From contig JAEDOB010000144.1 of NCBI GenBank assembly GCA_016302225.1, forward strand, positions 1 through 6,156: DNA of 6,156 bases. Reading direction: 5' to 3'. This document shows, in pieces, positions 5,631-6,156 of this stretch (its first letter is position 1; every line of letters begins with the position of its first letter). A program made the translations under genes and the position numbers. The stretch comes from Oscillospiraceae bacterium (lineage in GTDB: Bacteria; Bacillota; Clostridia; Oscillospirales; Ruminococcaceae). Under the pieces are notes generated by a model. The model did not search any database, was not told where the DNA came from, and was given only the letters and a program-made list of their open reading frames with translations.

Positions 5631-6156
5631 ATGGTGGAAGATTACCATTATGACACACCCGACATAAACGATGACGGTTCGGAAAAGCTGCATTACGATA
5701 ACCCCGACTTTCAGCTGTTCTGCCGAAGGAATTTTAACCCCGCAAACAGCTGTTTCCCGGGAATGACTCTTCACTGGCACAACGACCTTGAATTCATTTA
5801 CGTTTACGAGGGGGAAACAAGCTATCAGCTAAACGGCAGGCGTGTGCTTATGAAGGCGGGCGAGGGGATTTTCGTGAATTCAAATCAGCTGCATTTGATA
5901 GTTTCCGAAAATTCGGATTGCGGGCTTTACTGCATTATTTTCCACCCGACCATACTTTGTTCGTCAAAGTATATCGAGGAAAAATTCGTTGCGCCTGTAA
6001 TCACGGACGAAAGCATTCCTTACTTAATGCTCAGCGAAAGGGTTGACTGGCAGAATGAAATTTTACAGTATCAGCGGAAATTGTACGAGCTTTCGCAAAA
6101 TGAAAACAGCGAAACGGAAATGATGCAGACGCTGTTTGCCCTGTGGACGACATTGT
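5631..6156 (+). CDS. Probable AraC-family transcriptional regulator, N-terminal part (cut by window end)
   Basis: 175 codons are visible and the frame is open to the window edge. The visible part is a cupin-like ligand-binding domain. HWHNDLEFIYVYEG holds H48, H50 and E54, followed by a G77-E78-G79 turn and H88 in NSNQLH, the usual pattern of the AraC_binding cupin fold. The segment after residue 120 looks like the helical linker that precedes the DNA-binding part. In this family two helix-turn-helix motifs follow in the C-terminal 100 residues; these are not in the window, so the AraC assignment rests on the sensor half alone. Such regulators often respond to sugars and control nearby carbohydrate genes, so a target downstream is likely, though this is family knowledge only. 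Another cupin-domain protein is the main alternative. It has its own promoter and is separated from the GH25 gene by a terminator. Confidence 0.8.
   Translation, partial: MVEDYHYDTPDINDDGSEKLHYDNPDFQLFCRRNFNPANSCFPGMTLHWHNDLEFIYVYEGETSYQLNGRRVLMKAGEGIFVNSNQLHLIVSENSDCGLYCIIFHPTILCSSKYIEEKFVAPVITDESIPYLMLSERVDWQNEILQYQRKLYELSQNENSETEMMQTLFALWTTL

Noticed and set aside
4884..5780. 298-codon open frame on the minus strand, spanning part of the GH25 gene, the terminator and the AraC-like gene start
   Set aside because: It is antisense to two well-supported genes, crosses a clear terminator and promoter, and its translation shows no recognisable domain. It is a shadow of codon bias.

Overview
The window holds four complete genes and one gene cut by the right edge. 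All lie on the + strand and are closely packed. Purine-rich Shine-Dalgarno sites, sigma-A-type promoters, a VanR/VanS-like regulator pair, free use of TTG and GTG starts and moderate base composition suggest a Firmicute. A Clostridia/Oscillospiraceae (Ruminococcus-like) gut anaerobe is my best guess. That assignment is inference from gene style, not from a marker gene.

Layout: positions 1-199 hold the possible end of an upstream transcript (a hairpin followed by T-rich sequence), then a clear promoter (TTGCAT-17-TATAAT) and a leader of about 100 nt with direct and inverted repeats. Positions 200-3182 are a two-component operon: an OmpR/PhoB-type response regulator, overlapped by 26 nt by a large multi-pass histidine kinase that starts at TTG. 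A hairpin after the kinase probably ends this transcript. Positions 3183-3365 carry that hairpin and a near-consensus promoter (TTGACA-17-TAAAAT with an extended -10) whose -35 lies inside a perfect inverted repeat. Positions 3366-5501 form a second operon: a polytopic diguanylate cyclase (GGDEF) and, 24 nt later, a membrane-anchored GH25 muramidase. It ends at a strong intrinsic terminator. At 5596-5601 a new extended -10 promoter begins the last transcript, which starts with the cupin-type sensor half of a probable AraC-family regulator; the gene runs off the window.

How the genes may work together: the first operon senses something outside the cell or in the membrane and controls transcription. 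The second makes the second messenger c-di-GMP and a cell-wall hydrolase facing the outside. Placing a cyclase directly before a wall lytic enzyme hints at a link between c-di-GMP signalling and wall remodelling, but nothing in the sequence proves it. I see no mobile element, CRISPR array, tRNA or rRNA. The regulator families are ordinary. The less usual points are the cyclase-muramidase pairing, the kinase architecture, the start-site arrangements and the repeats at the two promoters.
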